Both the position numbers and the translations under genes were made by a program. From the NCBI RefSeq assembly GCF_024679095.1, contig NC_066513.1:10259386-10323385 (forward strand): a DNA stretch of 64,000 nucleotides, in the 5' to 3' direction. Under the pieces are notes generated by a model that was given only the letters and a program-made list of their open reading frames with translations, was not told the DNA's origin and ran no database searches. Source of the DNA: Eriocheir sinensis. Its lineage: Eukaryota; Arthropoda; Malacostraca; Decapoda; Varunidae. Shown here one piece after another: positions 24,565-49,676 of this stretch (the stretch's first letter is position 1; the number at the start of each line of letters is the position of its first letter).

Positions 24565-24600
24565 AGTGAATTTTATAGATACATCCTTCTCATAATTCAT
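23500..24600. repeat. Unassigned repeats between exon block and MITE (left arm)
   Basis: Contents: a T-rich stretch at 23548-23562; a short (GA)n at 23807-23838 after CT and GT runs; a pair of diverged repeats starting GATACAGAATTTTCTATGGA (24080) and GATACAGAAATTTTCTATAG (24251), about 170 bp apart, each followed by CAAAGTTGTA and a TAAGTCGCTATGAGG word; and (CA)n at 24522-24560. No reading frame is supported. In the right arm the GA run is expanded and flanked by CCCGGGCAACGCCGGG, a transposon-terminus-like sequence. Confidence 0.5.
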
Positions 24601-24602
24601 TT

Positions 24603-24826
24603 TAAGGCCGTGTCACACAGGCACATTTTCCTGCTACATCGTGTTGTGCGACAACATTTACGACGACCTGCCGTCCTTGGAAATTGTCAAAGACAATTGT
24701 TTAATTGTTGTAGTCGAAGAAAAATAAACGACAGTGATAATTTCTGAGGACGGCAGGTCGTCGGAAATGACGTTGCTCAACACGATGTCGCAGGAAAATG
24801 TGCCAATGTGATACAACCTTAAATAT
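24603..24826. mobile_element. MITE with long inverted ends (left arm)
   Basis: The left end GGCCGTGTCACACAGGCACA and a following TTTTCCTGC pair with the right end GCAGGAAAATGTGCC and GTGATACAACC. Further inside, ACGACGACCTGCCGTCC pairs with GGACGGCAGGTCGTCG. TTAA borders both ends. No ORF. The right-arm copy is at 31478-31689. Confidence 0.75.
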
Positions 24827-24899
24827 GTAGACACAACCTATAAAGCAGCAGTAGTTTTATATCAGTTTTCCTTCTCCTATGATGCAGTGTAGCATCATG

Positions 24900-27480
24900 C
24901 TCATGAGTGCTACCATAGGTCTATATAAATTCAACAAAGTGACAATATCGGTTGGTAACATACATTTCATTGTTGACATGGTATACACTCAAAGGCCATT
25001 TGTTTTCAATATCAATAAAACTCTCTACTACTTTATTTCCAGTAGCTTTCAAAACATATGCATTATAATGGCCATCAAATCCTGAAGTAATCAAGTTTTC
25101 CAATATGAAAACTTCATGCTGTCATGTATGAAGTTTTTAAGCACAAGAACAAAAGTTGAACACTTTCACATGATTGCTGCAAAATAATTCCAGGTTTATA
25201 GGTGTGCCCATGAATGCAAACTTCAGGTGATATGTAACCTGTTAGTGGGTATGCAGTATTCAAATGGTGCTTTGTGAATAAATTCAGACACTGTTCTTTC
25301 AATCCTGGAAGGTCCTTCTCAATATCTATTATGCTACCATTTTTCACTAAATCACCTGAATAAAGGAAATTTCCCATGATCCAAAAGCATCGGACTAGAG
25401 CCTAACATTCTGTAGCACATGTACTTGATGAAAATCAGCCATTGATTTTGGTAAATTCTTAAAATTATGCCACTTTTTTTGTTTGAAAAATCCATGTTTT
25501 CCTTCAAAGCGCAGGCACCACTGATTACGACCTGGACCAAATTGCTTAATCTGATTTGCCAAATGCAAACAGTAATGAAACTTTGGTGTGATGGATTCTG
25601 TAGGACAAAGTTCTTGAAATTTATAGTGCTGCTAACAAGCTGGTCTAGTTGGCCCACAGTATCAAGATCTGCATTTGGGGAAGTGGCCAGTATTGTTATT
25701 TGAATAATTCGTAAAAATTCTTCCATTGCTCATCGTCTTCCTCACCTTCTCACCAATTAAGAATGGCATAATATAGCACATAGTCATCATTAGTTGAGGT
25801 TTGCTTCAGCTTTTTTGTCTAGAATGTTCTTTCGTTCTATGTGTTCAGGCTTACTGAATTTATCCAAATAACTATAAGGGAAGCTGTCTATTTGATTATT
25901 CAAGTAATCATGTGAAATATTTTTTACCAAAAAATGAATTCACGTAGCATTATTGCTGCTTCATAGGGGAACAACAATTCCTTCAGTTAAAATATGCATT
26001 GGATCATGAACAAGTGCATTTGTTCAAGGGAAATTCATTTATCCTGCACAACACACTTTTTTGATTTAATACCCCAGATTTTACTCCAGTATTCTTTAGA
26101 TTCTTTACTTACCAACTCAAGATTCTCAAGTCTTTCACTTGTGGTTTTTACCAGGGTTCGTTTCTTCTGATTCAAGAGGGAATTGTTTCTTGCCTCACTC
26201 TGTGTTACTTCACAAGTTCTGCATGGCTTTAACTGCAAAGCCTACTCCTTCTTTAAAGCCTCCTGATCCACTGGAGCTGCAGGTGCTCAAGCATATGCCA
26301 TTACTTGCCAGGCTCCATATATGAGACGTTCTGATGTGCCTACCTTGAATTTGATTCCTGTGCTTTGCAATTCATTCAGTGTGGTAACAAAATTCTTCCA
26401 ATAACTTGTCAACTCCATGCTTTTTTAAGGTCCCTACTTAGCTAGCTATAGCAACTAGGCTGGATGGTTGCCAACTTGGAACGAAACTGCGGTGGAATAT
26501 TCAAAGAGAAAATAAAACATTGCCAGTTTATTTTTTTTTAAACATGACCCTGAGGGGATTAGCAACTTCCATGTCATCGTGATTCAGAATTATGGCAAGA
26601 GCATTTTGGGTCCTTTTATAAACAATGGATGTACGCAGCCATGTACGCCCCATCACACTAACCATCTTTCATCATGCTGATTCTGAGTAATGTGGAGTCG
26701 AAAAACTGCTGCATTTATTTCAGGAGATTAAGTTAAAGCCCGCAGAGTTTCCTGCAACGGAATACAATATCCATATTCTTCACTCTCTTCTCTTCAACTC
26801 ATCCTTAACAGCTTAAACTCTGTTCCTGTGGAGAACTTCCTGTGGTTGTACGTTGAGGCTACAAGTAATTGGTGTAGTAATTCTTTTTCTGTTGTATTCT
26901 CATTCTCAACATTACTAAGTTTAACATCTTTAATAAATCCTGTTTACGATAGTTCAAGTCTTCAGATGACAGTTTTGCTGGGTAAATGAGTCTTTAACAC
27001 TGTTAACTATTACTTCTGAAAATGTGATGTGAAATAAATTGGGATGTATGGGCTCTCCCATTATAGTATCGAATGGACACCTGTGGAATTTTAGCAAGTC
27101 TTCTAGTTTGAGAGCAAATTCTGCATTTTTCATTACTGGTTAGTTATTGAAATCTACTTGCATCTTTTGTTCTTCACTAAAGTCTTCGATCATTGATCAT
27201 TAAAAGAAAAGTCTGCAGCTGCAGCTATGGGTTATCTGCATCCAAGTTTCAGACATTTCTTTCAATGTGATACCTGGATGGCTGCACTTAGTTAAGCATT
27301 CCAGCTTTTCGTTGAATATGCACAAGGTTCATGTAGCAACATGAAATTCAAAAATCCGGGTTGTTTCATATTCGCAATACATGAGATTTAAATCTCCTGA
27401 ACTCATAACTCTCAAAGGAACATTGAACATACATGATGAACAGCACTCATTTGTTATAAGGGCACCATATTCCAGTTCTA
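24900..27480 (-). pseudogene. Transposase-like gene, C-terminal half (left arm)
   Basis: Read on the minus strand, three conserved blocks occur in order: IILNHDDMEVANPL (about 26592-26552), LVHDPMHILTEGI (about 26015-25985), and PKFHYCLHLANQIKQFGPG followed by WCLRFEGKHGFFKQKKW and FKNLPKSMADFHQV (about 25590-25410). These blocks are characteristic of a widespread metazoan family of transposon-derived proteins with a DxMHxLxEG motif and a PKxHxxxHxP...RFExKHxxFK motif. I do not know an agreed family name. Between the blocks the frame shifts repeatedly, so this copy is dead or badly sequenced. Confidence 0.65.
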
Positions 27481-27509
27481 GAGGCGGATTTATGATGCAT
27501 TAATGAACT

Positions 27510-28731
<1,222 letters not shown>

Positions 28732-28739
28732 TCACACTG

Positions 28740-31370
28740 TTCAGTTCACTAATGCATCATAAATCCTTTCATCAGAACTGTAGAAAGTATATATGATACT
28801 CATACTAACAAAATGAGTAAAATTGTTCTTCTGTGTAGTGTTCAATGTGTTCTCTTTGAGAGTTATGGAGTCATAGAGATTTAAATCTCTGCTGTATTAA
28901 GAATGCACAGAAACAGCCTGGATTTTTTAATTTCATGCTGCTATGAACCTCCAGTATATTCAACGAGAAAAGCTGGAATGCTCTTTAAAATGCATGCAAA
29001 ATCCAGGGTATCACATTGAAAGAAATACAAACCTGATGCAGATAACCTGCCAGCTGCAGCTGCAGACTTTTCTTTAATGATCCAATGATCGGTAGACTTT
29101 AGTAGACAAAGATGCAAGTAGTTTCAATGTAATGCACAGAAAATGAAAAATGCAGAATTACCAAACTAGAGACACAGCACAAAATTCCATGTGGTGTCCA
29201 TTGATACTATAATAGACATACGTCCCAATTTATTTCACATCATCACATTTCTGTAAAGTAGCGTTAACAGTGTTAAGACTCATTTACAACCAAACTGTCA
29301 TCTGAAGACTTGAACTGTAAACGGATTTATTAAAGATGCTAAACTTAGTAGTAATGTTGGAGAATGAATACAACAGAAAAAAGTACTACACCAATTATTG
29401 TAGCCTCGTACAACCCACAGGAAGTTCTCCTAGGAACAGAGTTTAAAGCTGTTAAAGGACAGTTGAGAGAAGTGAAGATATGGATATTAGTATTCCGTTG
29501 CAGGAAACTCTGCAGGCTTTAATTAATCTCCCTGAAATAAAATGCAGCAGTTTCCTGACTCCACATTACCTGGAAAATCCAGCATGATGAAAGATGTGTG
29601 ATGGAGCGTACATGCGTGTCACATCCATTGTTTATAAGGACCCAAATGCTCTTGCCATAATTTGAATCACGATGACATGGAAAGTAAGCTGCCATCCTCG
29701 AGTCATGTAAAGAAAAAAATAAACTGGCAATGTTTTATTTTTCTCTGTGAATATTCCACCGCAGTTTTGGTTCCAAGTTGGCAAACCATCCAGCTAGTTG
29801 CTATAGAAGAAGTAGGACCTTAAAAAAACATGAGTTGGACAAGTTATTGGAAAATTTTGTATTTACCACACTGAATGAATTGCAAAAGCACAGAATCAAA
29901 TTCAAGGTAGGTACATCAGAACGTCTCATATATGGAGCCTTAGTGTAATGGCGCCATGTGACACCCTTGCAGCTCAGTGGATAGGAGGCTTTAAAGAAGG
30001 AGTAGGCTTGCAGTTAAACCATGCAGAATCTTGCAGAAGTAAACACAGAGTGAGGCAAGGAAACAATTCTCTCTGAATCGAGAGGAGAACGAACCCTAAA
30101 AGTAAAATGTACAATGAAAGACTTGAGAATCTTGAGTTGGTAAGTAAAAAGTCTAAAGAATACTGGAGTAAAATCTGGGGGTATTAAATCAAAAAGTGTG
30201 TTGTGCAGGATAAATGAATTTCCCTTTGAACAAATGCCTTGTTCATGATCCAATGCATATTTTAACTGAAGTGAATTGTTCCTTTTATGAAGCAATTAAA
30301 TAATGCTACGTGAATTCATTTTTGTAAAAATATTTCACACTTGGATTACTTGAATAATCAACAGACAGCTTCCCTTTATAGTTATTTGATAAATTCAACA
30401 AGCCTGAACACATAGAACGAAAGAACATTCTAGACAAAAGCTGAAGCAAACCTCGAAGCTTCAATGATGACTATGTGCTATATTATGCCATTCTTAATTG
30501 GTGAAAGAGAAAGAAGAAGGTGAGGAAGACGATGAGCAATGGAAGAATTTTTACGAATTATTCAGAATGTAACAATACTGGCCACTTCCCCAAATGCAGA
30601 TCTTGATACTGTGTGGGCCAAATAGGACCATCTCAGCTTGTTAGCAGCCATCACTATAAAAATTTCAAGAACTTTATCCATGAGAATCCATCACAAAAGT
30701 TTCATTGCTTTGCATTTGGCAAATCAGATTGCCAATTTATCCAGGTCGTAATCAGTGGTGCCTGCGCTTGAAGTGAAAAAACATGGATTTTCAAACAAAA
30801 AAGTGGCATAATTCTTAAGAATTTACCAAAATCAATGGCTGATTTTCATCAGAAGTTACATGTGCTACAGAATGTTAGGCTTCTAGTCCGATGCTTTTGA
30901 CTCATGCAGAAATTTCCTTTATTCAGGTGATTTAGTGAAAAATGGTAGCATAATAGATATTGAGAAGGACCTTCCAGGATTGAAAGAACAGTGTCTGAAT
31001 TTTATTCACAAGGCACCATTTGAATACTGTATACCCACTAATAGGTATGACATCACCTGAAGTTTGCATTCATGGGCACACCTATAAACCTGGAATTATT
31101 TTGCAGCTTAATCATGTAGAAGGTGTTCCAACTTTGTCTTTTGTGCTTCAAAACTTCATACATGACAGCATGAAGTTTTTCATATTGGCTGTAAAAAACT
31201 TGATTACTTCAGGATTTGATGGCCATTATAATGCATATGTTTTAAAGTTACTGGAAATAAAGTAGTAGAGAGTTTTATTGATATTGAAAACAATGGCCTT
31301 TGAGTGTATACCATGTCAACAATGAAATGTATGTTACCAACCGATATTGTCACTTTGTTGAATTTATATA
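28740..31370 (+). pseudogene. Transposase-like gene, C-terminal half (right arm)
   Basis: This mirrors the left-arm gene. The HDDME block lies at about 29668-29684, the DPMHIL block at 30246-30262, and the PKxH...WCLR...KHGF block at about 30680-30800. The last ORF part (31020-31265) encodes ITSPEVCIHGHTYKPGIILQ-like residues, matching YISPEVCIHGHTYKPGIILQ on the left. Indels relative to the left arm occur every few tens of bases, and here the right arm is the poorer copy. A possible end is the TAG after CHFVEFI at about 31370. Confidence 0.6.
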
Positions 31371-31477
31371 GACCATGGTAGCACTTCATGAGCATGATGC
31401 TACACTGCATCATAGGAGAAGGAAAACTGATATAAACTACCTGCTGCTTTATAGGTTGTGTCTACATATTAAGGTTG

Positions 31478-31689
31478 TATCAGAGTTTATGACATTTTCA
31501 GACATCGTGTTGAGCAACGTCATTTCCGACGACCTGCCGTCCTCAGAAATTATCACTGTCGTTTATTTTCTTCGACTACAACAATTAAACAATTGTCTTT
31601 GACAATTTCCAAGGACGGCAGGTCGTCGTAAATGTTGTCGCACAACACGATGTAGCAGGAAAATGTGCCTGTGTGATACGGCCTTAAGA
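31478..31689. mobile_element. MITE with long inverted ends (right arm)
   Basis: Mirror copy of 24603-24826: CGACGACCTGCCGTCC (31527-31542) pairs with GGACGGCAGGTCGTCG (31612-31627), and the right end GCAGGAAAATGTGCCTGTG is followed by a TTAAG border. The left end is damaged. Confidence 0.7.
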
Positions 31690-33283
<1,594 letters not shown>

Positions 33284-33339
33284 AAAATCAGAACTGATTT
33301 ACAACTGTGTCAACTATATTCCTAAAATGCTCCAGAATG

Positions 33340-35411
33340 CCAGTTTTCCGTATTTGGTGTGGTGATCGCATCATAAGGAAATCGGTTGTGTTGGGGGAGT
33401 AGCAGAAATTGAAGAACTAAAGAAAAAAGTAAGAAAATGTATGCATGTGCATGTAATCTGCAATGTTTATTTTTCTTATTTCTTTCCAGATACTTCCTTG
33501 ACACTATTCAATAACAGATTGGCTTTCAGATGTCCTTTTCTTTTATCAAAACTTTTATATCATCAGATAGTCTTTTGTCACCAATTATTACTGTATATCA
33601 AGGTTCCCTATTTTTGTATTATTTAGTGGGTTTTTCTGTGTATTTTAGAAACGTAGTGATGGACACACATATGCAACTGCTCTGCCCATTTTGTGTTTAA
33701 TTAAATACTTTTCAACAGTTTTTCTTCAACAACAACACAAAAACTCTGTTTGGAGTTGGTAGGACCTACAGTTAGTTCTAGAGAAATGTGGTACAGAAGT
33801 GGACGACGATGAGGTGTTGGAAGAAATTGCTGATGAAGTCTTATTATTGTTGGCTGATGGATTAAACTTATACACCACCCAGCTCAGCAAATACCTGACT
33901 CTGCTCGAAGTTTGGTAGCATGTACTACAGGCGATGTAATTCAACCCAGCAGGAGTGCAAGTGACAACGAAGTGGCAAGCACAAGCTCAAGTGGGACAGA
34001 GGCATGCCAGTCACAAATCATCTAATACATTATGTAAGTATGTCATAACTTTTCCCATTAGAAGAAAGATGTGTTCCTCACTGAAATAGATGACCACATA
34101 GCTTGTTTTAGTAATATTTAGAATATTGTTCTGTTAAAGTTGAGGCTATTATAGGAACATACTTCCATCTATAAAGTTTATATTTATAGAGGAAAGGCTA
34201 GCCACTTTTTATGCTTACTTTATTGCAGCATTGCTCTGCCAGAACTCTCACGGGCAACCTGAGATGACTTACAACAGGAGATAAATCAAGACGGGTCTGG
34301 TTGCAGCTGATAGAAGAATCCAAGAACTACTACATGAAGTATTGCCCTCTGCTTGATGAAAACCCTTATGGGGCATACAAGATTATTGAGAGAAGATGTT
34401 AGTTGCTTACCCTAGTATCGAGAGGGAAGGGAAACATAAATGGGTAAGATTTTTTTTTCTTTTTATCTACAATACACACTTCTTTCTTCATAAATGTCCA
34501 CCTTCAATGAATTTTATGCTGTATATACATTGTTTAGTTTAATAACGATATTTAATTCCAACAAATTCAAAAAGTTTTAATTTTTTAGCCCATATACACT
34601 TTTGTGGCTAGAAAATAGCAATAATTAAAAAAAAAAAAGTGAGGATAAATTAGTGAATCCTTCCTAAAGTGGCAGAATAGCCACCTCGACAAGGCACACA
34701 TGCTGAGAAGTTGAAGTTATTTGTTAATTCAAATATTTGATATTTCCACATTCATTTCAGAGCCAGTATGCGAAAGCACTCAGTCAAAGTATACGCACAG
34801 AGCGTTTTAGACGTAAAAGAAAAGCCTTCCTGTAACTCCACAAGAACAACAGCTGCCCCTAAAAAGGTTCACTGTGGGAAAGCACATAGTTACAGACGCC
34901 AGTAATGCCTTCCGTGTTAGAAGAAGAGTTTGAAAAGCATGTTCTTGAAATCCAGAAGGTTTGAATACTTCACATGCAGTAGCTCACATGTAGATATGCT
35001 GCTCAGGGAACTTACTGCAACAGAAGACAATGGTTGCTATATTCACTAAATGGGAAATTGGCACCAATACTCGAGAAATTCCATGTTTTCAAGAGTCAAG
35101 CTATGTAAGTAAAGAAATTATGTTAATCATTGTTGTTTTGCATGCAACTATTAATTTCATTTCATTTGATAACCATTCCTTCAAATTCTGTTGTTGATGA
35201 TTTTATTTACTTATTTCTAATCCATAATTTCGAACAATAGTGTTTGATTTTATTTTTTGTAAAAGAAACTTTTGGATATGCTAGTTCTTTCTAGGTACTG
35301 CGTGAAGTGAACGCATGTTGCTATGTGAAGTATCAACATGGCAAGGACAGATTGGAGAAAATTGTTGAGGCCCTGAGCGATCAAGTACCTTCTAGTGCAT
35401 GTAACAATGAT
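33340..35411 (+). pseudogene. Intron-bearing transposase-like gene, N-terminal half (right arm)
   Basis: Four exon blocks with consensus splice sites lie on the plus strand. The first, in the 33750-34034 block, encodes EVDDDEVLEEIADEV and ends at a donor ATTATGTAAGTATG. The second, 34229-34443, follows TTTATTGCAG and ends before GTAAGAT; it encodes QLIEESKNYY-like residues. The third, 34761-35104, follows TTCATTTCAG and ends before GTAAGTAAAG. The fourth, 35295-35411 (117 bp), follows TTCTTTCTAG and ends before GTAAGTATT, encoding TWKDRLEKIVEALSDQ in the mirror copy. The acidic segment and the WLPYLPNGKLAPILEKFPCF block resemble N-terminal parts of SAMD3-like transposon-derived proteins; this is inference. 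A TA tract truncates the gene downstream. Confidence 0.55.
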
Positions 35412-35557
35412 GTAAGTATTTATTTTCTTGTAAATGTGTCAGTTTATTGGGTGCGTGACTACCCTGTTCTATCTGGTATGCTGCATGTCTTCTATATAAG
35501 AATACATTTATGAGAATTTTTTAAAGTTTCTTAACACACACACACACACACTATATA

Positions 35558-36165
<608 letters not shown>

Positions 36166-36201
36166 CTTTTGGACTTGTTTTCCGTTGGGGAGCTGGCGCG
36201 T

Positions 36202-36204
<3 letters not shown>

Positions 36205-36266
<62 letters not shown>

Positions 36267-36270
36267 CACA
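36205..36270. repeat. (CA)n microsatellite
   Basis: About 33 CA units with one ACGC interruption. Mirror of 20804-20867. Confidence 0.95.
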
Positions 36271-36279
36271 CCAGGCTTG

Positions 36280-42355
<6,076 letters not shown>

Positions 42356-42358
42356 TTG

Positions 42359-43502
<1,144 letters not shown>

Positions 43503-43504
43503 GG

Positions 43505-46795
<3,291 letters not shown>

Positions 46796-46905
46796 GAATG
46801 GGATGACTGGGCGCAGCCGATTGGGTGCTGACGTTTTGGCACGGCCGTTTGGGCGCCTGCTGATTTGACGCCGAACTTTTGGGTGCTAGATCTTTGGGCG
46901 CTATG
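46796..46905. repeat. Degenerate TTGGGCGC repeat
   Basis: The words GACTGGGCGC, GATTGGGTGC, TTTTGGCAC, GTTTGGGCGC, TTTTGGGTGC and CTTTGGGCGC recur every 15-18 bp. Such degenerate arrays are seen at the ends of some Mutator-like or foldback transposons; that assignment is inference. Confidence 0.5.
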
Positions 46906-47034
46906 AAAAAAAATGTTTATTGATTCATCATCAGTCAAAGATAGAGCTTGGGAGATGTCTGTCAAACATTCATTAACAGCTACAGTCAGTGACTCAACAG
47001 TCTCATCTGCTCACTATTATAATTTAGTTTTCAC

Positions 47035-47247
47035 AAGTGCAAGCTCTAGTTGTGCAGCAGAAGCTTGATGCCTATGACTGTTCATCATCTCTTCTGCTTT
47101 GGTTTGGAGACGCGCTTTGCACCAATCTTTTTCCTCACAACGCCAAAATTTTTACTCTGTCAACTTTGCTTGTTTTGTCAAAGACGTCGAGGAATCTATT
47201 ATGCGCTAAGTATTCTTTACCACGTTTCGTAAATACCTCTTCAGCCA
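47035..47247 (-). pseudogene. FLYWCH-type zinc-finger remnant of a transposon protein
   Basis: The minus strand encodes MMAEEVFTKRGKEYLAHNRF, a following DVFDKTSKVDRVK, and, after a one-base frame change at about 47150, FWRCEEKDWCKARLQT and NSHRHQASAAQLEL. The WxC...C...H-x-H spacing is that of FLYWCH fingers, which precede Mutator-like transposase domains in many invertebrate elements. Nothing of the catalytic domain is visible. With the adjacent TTGGGCGC repeat it may mark the end of one element. Confidence 0.6.
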
Positions 47248-47465
47248 TCATATGGGCAAAATAATGGTATATAGTTAAAACAAATAGAAAAATATGCCAA
47301 AAGAACGAAACACTTGTAGCAGCGCACCCGCAGCTAACTAAGCTGAGGATAGGTTGATGTTGAAAGGCAGAGACGAAAGAGTTTGACAAGGTTTTGGTAG
47401 AGGTTGTGTTAGTATTTCCATGAGTAATTTCATGAGGCTTGTGAACGACTGACAAGGTTTTGGTA

Positions 47466-47840
47466 GAGGCGGTGGCTGAGTGGTTAGCGTGCCGGTGCCG
47501 CGTCCTGGGGGTTCCAGGAGGGACGCGGGTTAGAATCCTGGCCGCCACACAGCTGGGATTTTTCGGTCACCGCCGAGTGGCCTAAGACGACCCACATGCT
47601 GCCTTAAAGACCACCTATCAACCCGGACTCTAGATTACCTCTCCAAAGAGAGGCTCAAAGATGAGCTCCGGGGAGCAGTATGAGCCAAAACAAGATGGCG
47701 CCACTATAAACACTCGCCTGCGCCACAACGGGCTGGGCCGGCCATCAGGCCCCACCAGTGAAAAAAAAGGCTAACGACGTAGCCGTAAAAACGTAAAAAA
47801 CGTAAAAAACGTAAAAACGTAAAAAAAAAAAAAAAAAAAA
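47466..47840 (+). mobile_element. tRNA-derived SINE with intact class II tRNA-like head
   Basis: The head has the A-box TGGCTGAGTGG, a long variable-arm-like hairpin (CCTGG...CCAGG, 47504-47520), a B-box-like GGGTTAGAATCC, and ends CCGCCA complementary to the GGCGGTGG start. This fits a Ser/Leu-type (class II) tRNA ancestor. The body ends in several CGTAAAAA units and an A tail. It sits within the minisatellite. Confidence 0.9.
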
Positions 47841-48048
47841 TCCATGGGTTGTTTTATGAGCCTTGTGATAGACTGACAAGGCATTGGTAGAGGTTGTTTT
47901 GGTATTTCCATGGGTAGTTTTATGACCCCTGTGATAGTTTGACAAGGTTTTGGTACCTTCTAAACTACCCTCCTACGGATTCTATCCCTCTCTCTTTACT
48001 TTCATCTCCAGTTTCCTTTCAAGCCGATCTATCTCTGTTGTGGTAGAT

Positions 48049-49676
48049 CAGGAGTGGGGAACCCTTTTTCTGCGAAAGGCCATTTGGATATTTATAACAT
48101 GATTCGCGGGCCATACAGAATTATCAACTGAAATGATAGCCTGCTATATTTGGTCAAATATTTAATTAACTTCACAGTGATAAACAAGATCGCCGTACTC
48201 AGAGTAAAGATCATTCAGTAACTTTTTAAACCGTTGACATCACATTGTTGGACCGCAGCTACTGTGCACAGAGACTTTCTTGGTGTATGATGCAGTGGCA
48301 TATATTGAAATCACTTGGATACAGACTGAGACGATTCAGTTTTTTTCTTGACCAATGGTATCAACCCTTTCTGTGAGCCAACCATGGCTCGAGCTCCGTC
48401 TGTTGTAAGGTCACTTAACATTTCAAATTCTAGCCCAATTTTTTCATCGATAAAACAGTTAAGTCTCTCAAACAAGTCCTCACCTCTTGTAGTGCTATGG
48501 CTTCCAGTGACAGCAGTTCCTCTCACGTGTCAAACTCTGCAGTTATCCTACGAACGAAAACTGCCAGTTGGGCAGTATTTGTAATGTCCATTGTCTCGTC
48601 ACAAGCCAAAGAGAAAAATTGGAAATCTGCGGAATCCTTCAGTGTTTTTTTTCAATATCTTGTGCAAAGTCAGTAATCCGATATGAGACGGTTCTCCGAG
48701 ACAAACTAACACTGAAACAATTTCACTTTGTCTGGTGTTAATAACTCCGCAGCAGCTACCATGTACTCTTTCACAAAAGCTTATTTGCGATTAGCTCGCT
48801 CACTACATAACTCATCTGAATAACACTTTCTCTTTCATACGAAAACTGGTGAAAGCGGCTTATAATTCCAAACTTAACTGAAGGTCATTTAATTTATCCA
48901 AACGCATTTGGACCCCTGATTCATTGAATTTATCCTGTTTTGAGCTGCAACGACGCTCCAGATTGGCTTTTTACATTACTGCTGACGCATCTCCACAAAT
49001 TATTGACACACACATTTGCCTTTGACTTCAACAAACAGGCCCGTTATTTTGGCAGATTTTGGGGGGGCTAGAGAGGTTCATGAGGTGGAGGGGAGAGGGT
49101 GGCGAGCGAAGCGAGCATGCTCAGGTGGATTTTTTATATTTTTTATAATAAACACTTTTAGGGTCATTTTTAGGCTGATGTAGAAAACATGGGGGGGGGG
49201 GGCAATAGGCCCCCTAGCTCCCCAACAAATTACGACCCTGACAAAAAAAATAATCATTCGCCCATTGTCCTTGAAAGATGGACACTTTTCTTTGTAGTAC
49301 ACCACTTAAGTCTTAATAACTATCCAGATTGTGTTATCACTTTCGCAACGTTGACAACGTTGGCATTGACTGTCCTCTGAGTCACCGCTATACAGGCAGA
49401 CAGGCCGCGTGGGGCCGACGAGAAGCATACGTGCTTGTCCTGTCATGTAGGCTACTCTTACGTGCCTCGTCTGTCCCGTAATGGACGTGCCTTCATTGTC
49501 GCTCAACATTTATGTTATTATGATTCACTTAACAAAATTTATGTTGCTATGCTAAAGCTTCTATTTTTTTATTTTTTCTTATTTCGAGTCCCGTCTGCGG
49601 CTGCATTTGCTGAGCCAAACAAAATGGTTTCGCCGGCCTCATATGACCCGCGGGCCGGACGTTCCCCACGCCTGAT
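48049..49676 (-). mobile_element. hAT-superfamily DNA transposon, internally decayed
   Basis: Termini CAGGAGTGGGGAAC and GTTCCCCACGCCTGAT are inverted repeats of the hAT type. The 8-bp sequence TGGTAGAT lies at both 48041-48048 and 49677-49684, a good hAT target duplication in the interrupted LINE. The subterminal GCGGGCC motif occurs at both ends. A transposase remnant is on the minus strand. An additional insertion-like G-rich block (about 49030-49260, with GGCGAGCGAAGCGAGC and a run of G at 49191-49202) lies inside. Confidence 0.85.
48311..48800 (-). pseudogene. hAT transposase fragment
   Basis: hAT transposase cuts and pastes the element by a DDE/RNase H-like fold. Minus-strand blocks are YMVAAAELL (about 48770), a VSYRITDFAQDI-like block, FSLACDETMDITNTAQLAVF (about 48640-48565, with the first catalytic-region Asp), and ORF 48526-48311 with GEDLFERLNCF and LTTDGARAMVG, the hallmark TDGARAM motif holding the second catalytic Asp. 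Frameshifts separate the blocks. The C-terminal dimerisation domain is not seen. Confidence 0.8.

Noticed and set aside
47466..47550. Functional tRNA gene
   Set aside because: The tRNA-like head is joined to a SINE body and A tail that recur in three other copies, so it is a SINE.
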